NCBI RefSeq assembly: GCF_014196205.1
Contig: NZ_JACIDE010000014.1
Coordinates: 1 to 64,000 of the forward strand
Direction: 5' to 3'
From: Anoxybacteroides voinovskiense
Lineage (GTDB): Bacteria > Bacillota > Bacilli > Bacillales > Anoxybacillaceae
Length of the DNA stretch: 64,000 nt
A model generated the notes under the pieces. That model was given only the letters and a program-made list of their open reading frames with translations. It made no database searches and was not told where the DNA came from. Below, piece by piece: positions 16,198 through 24,117 of the stretch (its first letter is position 1; every line of letters starts with the position of its first letter). The translations under genes and the position numbers were made by a program.

Positions 16198-18558
16198 ATG
16201 GAAATAAACCGGAACGTTCGCGCATCGGTCGCTCGTTCAACACAAAACAGCTTTTTAAAGTCTGTCTTAATTTTTACTATTTTAATCAGTTTTACCGTTC
16301 TATTAGTCGGCGGATATTGGATTTTTAAAGAAATGGCACCGCGCCCGAAAGAAGTCCGCAGCGAGAGCGGGGAAGTGTTATTGACAAAAGAATCGATTAT
16401 CGGCGGCCAGTCGGTGTTCCAAAAATACGGGTTGATGGATTATGGAACGGTTCTCGGGCACGGTTCTTACATGGGACCTGACTACACTGCCCAAGCATTA
16501 AAAGTGTATACGGAAGGAATGCAAGACTATAAAGCAAACGAATTGTACCATAAGCCATTTAAGCAACTATCGAGCGATGAACAACAAATCGTTCGCCAAA
16601 AGGTCATTAAAGAAATGAAAAAAAATCGCTATAACCCTGTAACAGATGTGCTCGTTTTAACGGATGCGCAAGTGTATGGATTAGAGCAAGTGCGTGATTA
16701 CTACAAAAACGTATTTACAAACGGTGATGGCTGGGGATTGAAAAAAGGGCTTATCCAAGAAAGCCATATGCCAAAAAGTGGTCGTGCTTGGGTAGCGGAT
16801 GGCGACCAAACGAAACAAATTGCAGATTTTTTCTTCTGGACCGCATGGCTATCAAGCACGTTGCGAAACGGGGATACGATTACGTATACGAACAACTGGC
16901 CATATTATGAAGATGCTGGAAATACGATGTCGTTCTCGGCGATTTGGTGGAGTGGGGCAAGTGCAACGATTTTAGTGTTATTTGTTGCGATCATTTTATT
17001 CATTCAGCACCGCTATCAGCTTAGTATGCAAGAAGCGTATAAAGACGGTCAATTCCCGATTATCGATCTACGCAAACAGCCGTTAACTGCTTCGCAAGTA
17101 AAAACAGGGAAATATTTTGCGGTTGTTTCGGTTTTATTCTTCGTTCAATCGATGTTCGGAGCGCTATTGGCGCACTACTACGTTGAGCCAGATAGCTTTT
17201 TTGGAATCAAATGGATTCACGACATCCTGCCATTTAATATTGCCAAAGGGTATCATTTACAGCTAGCAATTTTCTGGATTGCTACTTCATGGCTAGGGAT
17301 GGGGATTTTCATTGCACCGCTTGTCGGTGGCTACGAGCCGAAAAAACAAGGGATGCTTGTCGATGTACTGTTCTGGGCGCTCGTTGTGCTCGTCGGTGGA
17401 AGTATGCTCGGTGAATGGCTAGGAGTGAACGGATATTTAGGAAACAAATGGTTCTTATTTGGTGATCAAGGGTGGGAATATATTGAATTAGGTCGTATTT
17501 GGCAAATTGTATTAGTTGTCGGCATGTTGATTTGGTTGTTTATTGTGTATCGTGGGATTAAGAGCGGATTGAAACGTGAGAGCGATAAAGGCGGGTTAAT
17601 CCACTTGTTATTCTACTCAGCAATTGCTGTTCCGTTCTTTTACGTATTTGCCTTCTTTATTAATCCGGATACAAACTTTACGATGGCGGATTTCTGGAGA
17701 TGGTGGATTATCCACTTATGGGTAGAAGGAATTTTTGAAGTATTTGCCGTTGTCGTCATCGGATTTTTGTTAGTGCAGATGAAATTGGTGACGAAAAAAT
17801 CGACCGTTCGTGCGCTTTATTTCCAATTCATTATTTTGCTTGGCAGCGGCGTCATCGGAATCGGTCACCACTATTACTACAACGGTTCAGCGGAAATTTG
17901 GATTGCTCTTGGTGCAGTCTTCTCTGCGCTAGAAGTGATTCCGCTTACGTTGCTTGTCCTTGAGGCGTATGAGCAATACAAAATGATGCGCGACGGTGGA
18001 GTCGACTTCCCGTATAAAGCGACATTTTGGTTTTTAATTTCGACAGCGATTTGGAACTTAGTCGGTGCAGGGGTGCTCGGTTTCTTAATTAACTTGCCGG
18101 CTGTTAGCTACTTTGAACACGGACAATTTTTAACACCGACGCACGGCCATGGCGCGATGATGGGCGTGTACGGGATGTTCGGTATTGCTGTATTGCTTTA
18201 TTCGCTTCGCAACATCGTCAAACCAGAAGCGTGGAACGACAAATGGCTTAAATTCGCGTGCTGGATGTTAAACATTGGGCTTGCTGGAATGATTGTTGTG
18301 ACATTGTTGCCGATTGGCATTATGCAATTGAAAGAAGCGTTCTTGCACGGCTACTGGGCATCGCGTTCGCCAGACTTTCTAAAACAAGACATCGTGCAAC
18401 GTTTACTTACGCTTCGGGCAATTCCAGATACGATTTTCTTGGTCGGCGTCATTACGCTCATGGTCTTTAGCGTGAAAGCGTTGTTCCATTTGCGCAAACC
18501 GACCCATCAAGAAGAACAAGCACTGCCAGTTCCGGACTTAGCGAAAGAAGTGGAATAA
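16198..18558 (+). CDS. norB: Quinol-dependent nitric oxide reductase (qNor)
   Basis: A 786-residue membrane enzyme reducing 2 NO to N2O with electrons from menaquinol. An N-terminal helix anchors a large extracytoplasmic domain (about residues 45-250), followed by about 12 helices. Haem and FeB ligand regions are visible: KGYHLQLAIFW, WIIHLWVEGIFE, GIGHHYYYNG and THGHGAMMGVYGMFG. Length and layout agree with the structurally known Geobacillus stearothermophilus qNor. The ATG has GGAGGGAT upstream. It is divergent from a Crp/Fnr regulator and followed by a terminator. All metal-ligand histidine motifs appear intact. Confidence 0.93.
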   Translation: MEINRNVRASVARSTQNSFLKSVLIFTILISFTVLLVGGYWIFKEMAPRPKEVRSESGEVLLTKESIIGGQSVFQKYGLMDYGTVLGHGSYMGPDYTAQALKVYTEGMQDYKANELYHKPFKQLSSDEQQIVRQKVIKEMKKNRYNPVTDVLVLTDAQVYGLEQVRDYYKNVFTNGDGWGLKKGLIQESHMPKSGRAWVADGDQTKQIADFFFWTAWLSSTLRNGDTITYTNNWPYYEDAGNTMSFSAIWWSGASATILVLFVAIILFIQHRYQLSMQEAYKDGQFPIIDLRKQPLTASQVKTGKYFAVVSVLFFVQSMFGALLAHYYVEPDSFFGIKWIHDILPFNIAKGYHLQLAIFWIATSWLGMGIFIAPLVGGYEPKKQGMLVDVLFWALVVLVGGSMLGEWLGVNGYLGNKWFLFGDQGWEYIELGRIWQIVLVVGMLIWLFIVYRGIKSGLKRESDKGGLIHLLFYSAIAVPFFYVFAFFINPDTNFTMADFWRWWIIHLWVEGIFEVFAVVVIGFLLVQMKLVTKKSTVRALYFQFIILLGSGVIGIGHHYYYNGSAEIWIALGAVFSALEVIPLTLLVLEAYEQYKMMRDGGVDFPYKATFWFLISTAIWNLVGAGVLGFLINLPAVSYFEHGQFLTPTHGHGAMMGVYGMFGIAVLLYSLRNIVKPEAWNDKWLKFACWMLNIGLAGMIVVTLLPIGIMQLKEAFLHGYWASRSPDFLKQDIVQRLLTLRAIPDTIFLVGVITLMVFSVKALFHLRKPTHQEEQALPVPDLAKEVE

Positions 18559-18562
18559 ACGT

Positions 18563-18602
18563 ACAAAGTTGTCCTAAGAGCGGTTGCTTTTAGGGCAACT
18601 TT
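18563..18602 (+). terminator. Terminator after qNor
   Basis: The arms AAAGTTGTCCTAA and TTAGGGCAACTTT (one G-U pair) are followed by a T-run. Confidence 0.75.
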
Positions 18603-18613
18603 TTATTTTTTAA

Positions 18614-18637
18614 AAAAAGGAGGTTCGCCGTCCTCCT
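18614..18637 (-). terminator. Terminator for the zinc-ribbon gene
   Basis: On the minus strand the AGGAGG/CCTCCT stem is followed by a run of seven T residues, just after the TAG of the small gene. Confidence 0.6.
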
Positions 18638-18640
18638 TCG

Positions 18641-18784
18641 CTACTGTTTTTTTATGTCTTTTTTCTCGTAGCACTCAAAGCAATACAACGTTTCTTTTTC
18701 GCCGCTGATGACGCCGTTTAAAAAGCCGGATAAACAATGAATCGGTTTACCGCACTTTGCACAAAAGCCGACGAACTCTTCCAA
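18641..18784 (-). CDS. 47-residue zinc-ribbon protein
   Basis: A small protein with two Cys-x2-Cys knuckles (C8-C11 in FCAKCGK and C35-C38 in YCFECYE), as in a rubredoxin-like or zinc-ribbon fold, with an extra H16-C17. It uses a TTG start at 18784 with GGGG eight bases upstream, and its own terminator follows the stop. It is convergent to qNor. The FNR-type site at 18829-18844 lies upstream but fits the divergent gene better. I know no function; a metal-binding or redox accessory role is inferred from the motif and place. Confidence 0.65.
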   Translation of the reverse strand: MEEFVGFCAKCGKPIHCLSGFLNGVISGEKETLYCFECYEKKDIKKQ

Positions 18785-18828
18785 GGGCTATTCCCCTTTC
18801 AAACGTGTTGAGATTTTTCATAACGAAC

Positions 18829-18871
18829 TGTGACGTCCATCACTTCATGGACAACATCTAGCCGCTATGAT
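18829..18871 (+). promoter_or_regulatory. FNR-type box of DUF2249 gene C
   Basis: TGTGACGTCCATCACT at 18829-18844 is followed by a -10 box, TATGAT, at 18866-18871. The site centre is about 41.5 bp upstream of the predicted start. Confidence 0.72.
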
Positions 18872-18910
18872 GTGTATATAAATCATTATACTATAAAGGA
18901 GGTTCGTTTT

Positions 18911-19144
18911 ATGAGCCAATTTGCCGCAAAAATTTATGCGCCTGCATATGAACCGAAAGATAGACATCCAGCGATTTTTCGTTTATTTGACAGCTTAAAA
19001 TCAGGAGAAGTGATGGAGCTAACGAACGATCATGACCCGCGTCCACTTCATTACCAATTTATGATGGAACGAGAAGGACAGTTCACATGGGAATATTTAG
19101 AAGAAGGACCAGACGTCTGGCGTGTCGCTATTGGAAAAAAATAA
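18911..19144 (+). CDS. DUF2249 protein (C)
   Basis: A 77-residue DUF2249 protein (MSQFAAKIYAPAYEPKDRHP, ending with a WRVAIGKK strand). I chose the ATG at 18911 because AAGGAGG lies ten bases upstream; an extension to 18830 would run through the FNR box and promoter. The core ELTNDHDPRPLHYQFMMER contains two conserved histidines and an HDPRPL motif typical of the family. It forms a single-gene FNR unit closed by a strong terminator. This is the third DUF2249 protein within 4.4 kb. The biochemical role is unknown. Confidence 0.78.
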   Translation: MSQFAAKIYAPAYEPKDRHPAIFRLFDSLKSGEVMELTNDHDPRPLHYQFMMEREGQFTWEYLEEGPDVWRVAIGKK

Positions 19145-19149
19145 AAAAG

Positions 19150-19188
19150 AAGATGGTTCCCGATTTAACGGGAACCTTTTCTTTTTTC
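19150..19188 (+). terminator. Terminator after DUF2249 gene C
   Basis: GGTTCCCG-ATTTAA-CGGGAACC is followed by TTTTCTTTTTT. Confidence 0.8.
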
Positions 19189-19241
19189 GTTTGACATGGT
19201 AAAGTGAAACAAAAATGGACGAGGTGATTGAGGTGTTTCGA

Positions 19242-19832
19242 ATGGCTGGGGCGATTTTAGCGGGCGGAGAGTCACGCCGCTTTGGCAGCCCGAAGGCGTT
19301 TGCAAAGCAAAATGGCGTGTATTTTTTTCAACGCGCGGTTGAAGCGCTGCGTCCATCTGTCGAAGAACTGTATATTGTCAGCCATCCGACGCTTGTGGCA
19401 CGCTTTCAACAAGAAACAAACGAAAAAATAATCGTCGATGACGAAAAATACCGCGGCCAAGGCCCGCTTGCCGGCATTTATACCGTTATGAAGCAAATGG
19501 AGGCAGACTGGGTATTTGTCCTTCCGTGCGATATGCCATACATAACGGAACGAACCATTCGGAAGATGGTTTCTTTCATCGATGATTCGTTCGATATCGT
19601 CGTTTCTGCTCATTTCGGACGTATTCAACCGCTTGTTGGCGCATACCATCGTCGAGTGGTTGGCGATATGGAACAACTGTTGATGGCGGGAAATAACCGG
19701 ATGTTTTTATTGCTAGAAAAACGTCGCGTTCGCTATGTGAATGAAACGGATTTTTCCGAAGAGGCACGCGTTTTTCACAACATAAACGACGCAACAGAAT
19801 ATGGCGATATTGTGACAGAAAAAGAGTTGTGA
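19242..19832 (+). CDS. mobA: Molybdenum cofactor guanylyltransferase MobA
   Basis: A 196-residue nucleotidyltransferase. It has the N-terminal AGAILAGGESRRFGSPKAF loop that binds GTP, DEKYRGQGPLAGI, and the metal-binding LPCDMPY motif near residue 92. MobA converts Moco to molybdopterin guanine dinucleotide, the form used by NarG. The start is uncertain: ATG 19242 and GTG 19233 each have a GAGGTG six bases upstream, and an ATG at 19215 lacks one. It overlaps the FNR-type box of the next gene at its stop codon. Confidence 0.87.
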   Translation: MAGAILAGGESRRFGSPKAFAKQNGVYFFQRAVEALRPSVEELYIVSHPTLVARFQQETNEKIIVDDEKYRGQGPLAGIYTVMKQMEADWVFVLPCDMPYITERTIRKMVSFIDDSFDIVVSAHFGRIQPLVGAYHRRVVGDMEQLLMAGNNRMFLLLEKRRVRYVNETDFSEEARVFHNINDATEYGDIVTEKEL

Positions 19833-19871
19833 TGAACATCACACGCCTCCTCTCCCCGAATGATTTACAAT
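19828..19871 (+). promoter_or_regulatory. FNR-type box of the radical SAM gene
   Basis: TGTGATGAACATCACA at 19828-19843 is a perfect match and overlaps the mobA stop codon. The -10 box TACAAT is at 19866-19871, placing the site at about -42. The predicted start leaves a short leader of about 15 nt before the GTG at 19893. Confidence 0.72.
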
Positions 19872-19892
19872 GGAAACGAGGAGGGGAAAGCT

Positions 19893-20993
19893 GTGCGAGA
19901 CTTTCAACAAAATCCATTTATCGTTATTTGGGAACTGACGAGAGCCTGTCAGTTAAAATGCCTTCATTGCCGGGCGGAAGCGCAATATCATCGCGACCCG
20001 CGCGAATTGACGTTGGAGGAAGGCAAAAAGTTAATCGATGACATTTATGACATGGAACAGCCGCTGCTTGTGTTTACCGGCGGAGATCCGTTAATGCGGC
20101 CGGACGTATACGATATCGCGAAATATGCGATCGATAAAGGATTGCGTGTTTCGATGACACCAAGTGCGACGCCAAATGTGACGAAAGAGGCGATTCGTAA
20201 AGCGAAAGAAGTAGGATTAGCGCGTTGGGCGTTTAGCTTGGACGGGCCAACGGCTGAAATTCACGACCATTTTCGCGGAACGAGCGGCTCGTTTGATTTA
20301 ACGATGAAAGCGATTCAATATTTGCATGAACTAGATATTCCGATTCAAATTAATACCGTTATTTCCCGCTACAACGTGCATGTATTAGATGAAATGGTAG
20401 CGCTTGTCGAGAAGCTCGGCTGCGTGCTTTGGAGCGTCTTTTTCCTCGTGCCGACGGGGCGTGGAAAAGAAACAGATATGATTTCGCCAGTAGAACATGA
20501 AAAAGTGTTTCATTGGCTATATGAAACAAGTAAGCGCGTACCGTTTGACATTAAAACGACGGCAGGACAACATTACCGACGCGTTGTTTTGCAGCAAAAA
20601 ATGCGAGAAAAACAAACAACCGGCGAAATTCGGTATGAAGATGTGCTGATGAAAGGGCTCACTGGTCAAGTCGACGGGCTTGGACGAGCGCCAAAAGGGG
20701 TAAACGACGGCAACGGGTTCGTGTTTATTTCCCATATTGGCGACGTGTATCCGAGCGGCTTGTTGCCGGTAAAAGCAGGGAACGTACGAGAAACGCCGCT
20801 CGCTGAGATTTATCGTAACTCGCCGATTTTTCAAGACTTGCGCAATCCAGACAAATACAAAGGAAAGTGCGGTGTCTGTGAGTTTCGCTACGTTTGTGGC
20901 GGTTCGCGGTCACGGGCGTATGCGGTCACAGGCGATTATTTAGAAAGCGAACCGTTTTGTGTCTACATTCCAAAAGCATTACGGAAAAACTGA
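19893..20993 (+). CDS. Radical SAM/SPASM protein (TIGR04053-like, NirJ/AhbD relative)
   Basis: A 366-residue radical SAM enzyme. Its SAM-binding 4Fe-4S motif is CQLKCLHC (residues 20-27 or so), followed by the FTGGDPLMRPD glycine-rich loop, and a C-terminal SPASM-type cluster region KGKCGVCEFRYVCGGSRSRAYA. This layout matches the uncharacterised TIGR04053 group, relatives of the haem-modifying enzymes NirJ and AhbD. The substrate is unknown; haem or peptide modification are both possible. The GTG at 19893 has GAGGAGGGG upstream. A perfect FNR-type site drives it. Confidence 0.8.
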   Translation: MRDFQQNPFIVIWELTRACQLKCLHCRAEAQYHRDPRELTLEEGKKLIDDIYDMEQPLLVFTGGDPLMRPDVYDIAKYAIDKGLRVSMTPSATPNVTKEAIRKAKEVGLARWAFSLDGPTAEIHDHFRGTSGSFDLTMKAIQYLHELDIPIQINTVISRYNVHVLDEMVALVEKLGCVLWSVFFLVPTGRGKETDMISPVEHEKVFHWLYETSKRVPFDIKTTAGQHYRRVVLQQKMREKQTTGEIRYEDVLMKGLTGQVDGLGRAPKGVNDGNGFVFISHIGDVYPSGLLPVKAGNVRETPLAEIYRNSPIFQDLRNPDKYKGKCGVCEFRYVCGGSRSRAYAVTGDYLESEPFCVYIPKALRKN

Positions 20994-21019
20994 CTCGAAT
21001 GATGGGTCAGTTTTTTTTA
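20988..21019 (+). terminator. Terminator after the radical SAM gene
   Basis: AACTGACTC/GGGTCAGTT stem followed by eight T; it includes the stop codon. Confidence 0.75.
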
Positions 21020-21076
21020 TATTCCTTCAGGCGTGTTGATTAACCATTAAAAACCAGTTGAAATCGCTCTATTCCT

Positions 21077-21217
21077 AGCTTTTCTGCCGTAGTCGGCAAG
21101 CGAACCGCTTGCCGACTGGGCATGCTGTACGCATGCCCTCCTCGAACAATGAACGCTTTGCGGGCAAATGACATTTGCCCGCCGGCGTTCTTGTTCGAGG
21201 GAAGAGGCAGAAAAGCT
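21077..21217. repeat. Cloverleaf-forming intergenic element (about 141 nt)
   Basis: An outer perfect 12-bp stem (21077-21088 with 21206-21217) encloses three arms. Arm 1 is an 11-bp hairpin at 21092-21116 (GTCGGCAAGCG/CGCTTGCCGAC). Arm 2 is an 8-bp hairpin at 21118-21138 (GGGCATGC/GCATGCCC). Arm 3 is a long arm at 21140-21200 made of 10 bp (CCTCGAACAA/TTGTTCGAGG), a one-base bulge, 6 bp (GAACGC/GCGTTC) and a 10-bp apical hairpin (GCGGGCAAAT/ATTTGCCCGC). Nearly every base pairs, in DNA or in RNA of either strand. It lies in the 455-bp gap between the radical SAM gene and narK, downstream of a terminator and upstream of the narK promoter. No tRNA features were recognised. Confidence 0.8.
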
Positions 21218-21357
21218 TGTGTTCAGTCAAATGATTCTGTGTTTTTAGTAAAATAATGGATAATCAACACTCGTGATATTCCTTCCTTTTTTCGCTCACA
21301 CTGTAATTAGTGACGGCCCTCACATTTTTTTAACAAATATGTGACAGCGTAAAAAAC

Positions 21358-21400
21358 TGTGATAAACTTCACAAATTTTCTTCCGTGAATTCCGTATGAT
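21358..21400 (+). promoter_or_regulatory. FNR-type box of the first narK
   Basis: TGTGATAAACTTCACA at 21358-21373 is a perfect match; the -10 box TATGAT is at 21395-21400. The site centre is about 41.5 bp upstream of the predicted start. Confidence 0.8.
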
Positions 21401-21448
21401 GATGGTGACAACAACGCCTAGGGTTGTTGAAGAGGAGGGGAAAGGGAC

Positions 21449-22627
21449 ATGAGGTTAAAAGAATTTTTAAAAGTTGGGCATTTGCCGACACTGCTTTCAT
21501 CTTTCTTCTATTTCGACGTTAGTTTTATGATTTGGGTCATTTTAGGAGCGACAGGGACGTTTATTGTGGAAGATTTAGGGTTGACTCCTGCGCAAAAAGG
21601 AATGATGGTCGGAATCCCGGTGTTAGGAGGAGCAATCCTTCGCATTCCGATGGGATTGTTAGCCGATCGGTTCGGTGGAAAAAGAATTGGTATTATCGGT
21701 ATGTTGTTGACGATGGTTCCACTTCTTTGGGGCTGGCTGTTGGCAGATAGTTTGCCACAAATTTATGCGCTCGGTCTTTTGTTAGGGGTAGCAGGAGCAA
21801 GTTTTGCGGTAGCGCTACCATTAGCAAGCCGTTGGTATCCGAAAGAACATCAAGGGTTGGCAATGGGGATTGCTGGAGCAGGAAACAGCGGTACTGTATT
21901 GGCGATGTTATTCGGTCCACGCATTGCTGAAGCATATGGTTGGAATAGTGTATTCGGTTTGGCGCTTATTCCGTTACTCGTTGCGCTCATTGTCTTTATC
22001 CTTTTTGCGAAAGATTGTCCGACAGCGGTTAAACCAACGAAAGTATCCGAATATGCTCGCGTCATCAAAATGAAAGAAACGTGGCTGTTCAGCTTTTTCT
22101 ACAGTTTATCGTTCGGCGGATTTGTCGGCATGACGAGCTATTTAACGTTATTCTTTTTCGATCAATACGGCGTCAGCAAAGTCACGGCTGGCGATTTCGT
22201 CACACTTGTTGTATTTGCCGGCAGTTTTGTTCGCCCAATTGGCGGGTATTTAGCGGATAAATACGGAGGAATGAATTTGCTTGTTTGGTTATTTATCGGT
22301 GCGACGATTACGTTGACGATTGTCGGTTTTCTTCCGCCAGTTTACGTCGCATTATCGCTTTTATTTGTCACACTTATCTTTTTCGGAACAGCAAACGGGG
22401 CATTGTTCCAAGTCATCCCGAACGTTTTTCCAAAAGAAGTCGGTTTGCTCACGGGATTTGTTGGAGCGGCCGGCGGATTAGGCGGATTCTTTTTGCCGAA
22501 CATTTTAGGCACATTTAAGCAATGGACGAATTCGTATTCGTACGGATTTTGGTGGGTCGCCGCTACGATGTTAGTTGCCGTCTTGTTCATGAACTATTTA
22601 CGAAAAAAAGTAAATGAACTGCACTAA
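21449..22627 (+). CDS. narK: Nitrate/nitrite MFS transporter, NarK1/NasA type
   Basis: A 392-residue major facilitator with 12 helices. It carries the RIPMGLLADRFGGKR loop after helix 2, the nitrate-signature-like GIAGAGNSGTVLAMLF in helix 5, and GFVGAAGGLGGFFLPN in helix 11. This short form without an N-terminal extension resembles the proton-linked NarK1/NasA group that imports nitrate. The ATG has GGAGGGGAAAGG upstream. It is an FNR-type unit paired with a second NarK just downstream. Confidence 0.88.
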   Translation: MRLKEFLKVGHLPTLLSSFFYFDVSFMIWVILGATGTFIVEDLGLTPAQKGMMVGIPVLGGAILRIPMGLLADRFGGKRIGIIGMLLTMVPLLWGWLLADSLPQIYALGLLLGVAGASFAVALPLASRWYPKEHQGLAMGIAGAGNSGTVLAMLFGPRIAEAYGWNSVFGLALIPLLVALIVFILFAKDCPTAVKPTKVSEYARVIKMKETWLFSFFYSLSFGGFVGMTSYLTLFFFDQYGVSKVTAGDFVTLVVFAGSFVRPIGGYLADKYGGMNLLVWLFIGATITLTIVGFLPPVYVALSLLFVTLIFFGTANGALFQVIPNVFPKEVGLLTGFVGAAGGLGGFFLPNILGTFKQWTNSYSYGFWWVAATMLVAVLFMNYLRKKVNELH

Positions 22628-22657
22628 TTTTTTAACATTATTTGAACAATATAATTT

Positions 22658-22700
22658 TGTGATGAAAGTTACATTTTTTTCTTTTCATGTTTTCTATGAT
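22658..22700 (+). promoter_or_regulatory. FNR-type box of the second narK
   Basis: TGTGATGAAAGTTACA at 22658-22673 (one mismatch in the right half); -10 box TATGAT at 22695-22700, giving a site centre of about -41.5. Confidence 0.75.
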
Positions 22701-22740
22701 GAAAACAAAAGGAATGATTTTAAAAAAGGAGAGACGAAAA

Positions 22741-24051
22741 ATGAGTGAAACAACAAAGAAAAAAGGGAGAATCGGTTCTTACTGGAATCCAGAAGATCCA
22801 GTGTTTTGGGAAAAAGAAGGGAAACGGCATGCAAGACGTAACCTTTGGATTTCTGTTCCGACATTAATGCTTGCCTTTATCGTTTGGCAAATTTGGTCCG
22901 TTGTTGCGGCGCGCTTAAACGATATTGGGTTCCATTTTACGCAAAGCCAATTGTTTACATTGGCAGCGGTTCCAGGGCTTGTCGGGGCAACGCTTCGTTT
23001 TGTATATACGTTTGCCGTTGGTAAGTTTGGCGGAAGGAACTGGGTAGTGTTTTCGACCGGTATTTTGCTTTTGCCAGCAATTGGTGTAGGATTAGCGGTG
23101 CAAAATCCGGACACTCCGTATGGGGTAATGTTATTGCTTGCTGCGCTTTGTGGGCTTGGCGGCGGAAACTTTTCATCTGCACTTGCAAACATTAGTTTCT
23201 TTTATCCGAAAAAAGAAAAAGGAACGGCGCTTGGGATTAACGGTGGATTAGGAAATATGGGGGTATCGGTCGTTCAGTTCGTTACTCCGCTGATCGTTAC
23301 TGCTGGGGTGTTTGGCGCTATTGGCGGTGAGGCGCAAGTATTGACAGATGGAACAAAAGTATGGTTACAAAACGCTGCATTTATTTGGGTCATTCCGATT
23401 ATTGTATTTACGATTATCGCTTATTTCGGAATGGATAATCTTCCGAACGCAAAACAGTCAGTCGCAGAACAGTTCGTCATCGTCAAACGGAAACATACAT
23501 GGATTATGACATGGCTATATATCGCGACATTCGGTTCGTTTATCGGCTATGCGGCAGCGTTCCCGCTATTATTAAAATCGCAATTCCCTGAGCACGTATC
23601 GCTCGCCTTTTTAGGTGCCTTTTTAGCGGCAGCCGCTCGTCCAGTCGGTGGTTGGTTATCTGACAAACTTGGTGGTGCACGTGTAACGACATATGTCATT
23701 GTTACAATGGGGCTTGGTGCAGCCGCAGTCATGTACTTTACATTAGAAAAACAATTTGTCGGCTTCTTAATTTCGTTCTTAATTTTGTTTATTGCAGCAG
23801 GCGCAGGTTCTGGTTCGACATTCCAAATGATTCCAATCATCTTCCCGCCGAAGGAAGCAGCGCCAGTGCTTGGATTTACCGCAGCGTTTGCAGCATATGG
23901 CTCGTTCTTCATTCCGAAGTTGTTCGGATGGGCAGCGCAAAATACAGGAACACCAATTACAGCGTTTTATTTCTTCATTGCGTTTTATGTTGTATCTTTC
24001 ATTTTAAACTGGTACTATTATGCTAGAAAGAATGCCGAAATTAAATGCTAA
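22741..24051 (+). CDS. narK: Nitrate/nitrite MFS transporter, NarK2 type
   Basis: A 436-residue 12-helix facilitator. The N-terminal stretch NPEDPVFWEKEGKRHARRN before helix 1 resembles the NarK2/NarU group, which can exchange nitrate for nitrite. It has GLGGGNFSSALANISFFYPKKEKG in helix 4-5 and GINGGLGNMGVSVVQF, a nitrate signature. I chose the ATG at 22741, with GGAGAG upstream, instead of a longer frame from 22687 that would begin inside the promoter. A strong terminator separates it from modA. Confidence 0.88.
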   Translation: MSETTKKKGRIGSYWNPEDPVFWEKEGKRHARRNLWISVPTLMLAFIVWQIWSVVAARLNDIGFHFTQSQLFTLAAVPGLVGATLRFVYTFAVGKFGGRNWVVFSTGILLLPAIGVGLAVQNPDTPYGVMLLLAALCGLGGGNFSSALANISFFYPKKEKGTALGINGGLGNMGVSVVQFVTPLIVTAGVFGAIGGEAQVLTDGTKVWLQNAAFIWVIPIIVFTIIAYFGMDNLPNAKQSVAEQFVIVKRKHTWIMTWLYIATFGSFIGYAAAFPLLLKSQFPEHVSLAFLGAFLAAAARPVGGWLSDKLGGARVTTYVIVTMGLGAAAVMYFTLEKQFVGFLISFLILFIAAGAGSGSTFQMIPIIFPPKEAAPVLGFTAAFAAYGSFFIPKLFGWAAQNTGTPITAFYFFIAFYVVSFILNWYYYARKNAEIKC

Positions 24052-24055
24052 TGGG

Positions 24056-24090
24056 AAAAGGGAATATCGTTAAACGATATTCCCTTTTTT
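24056..24090 (+). terminator. Terminator after the second narK
   Basis: AAAAGGGAATATCG-TTAAA-CGATATTCCCTTTT, 14-bp stem ending in T6. Confidence 0.82.
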
Positions 24091-24117
24091 CTGAACGGCG
24101 ACAGAGGGGGAAATCGT

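Noticed and set aside
21077-21217. Cloverleaf interpreted as a tRNA gene
   Set aside because: Far too long, no TTCAA-type T-loop, no plausible anticodon arm and no CCA-type end; outer stem is 12 bp.
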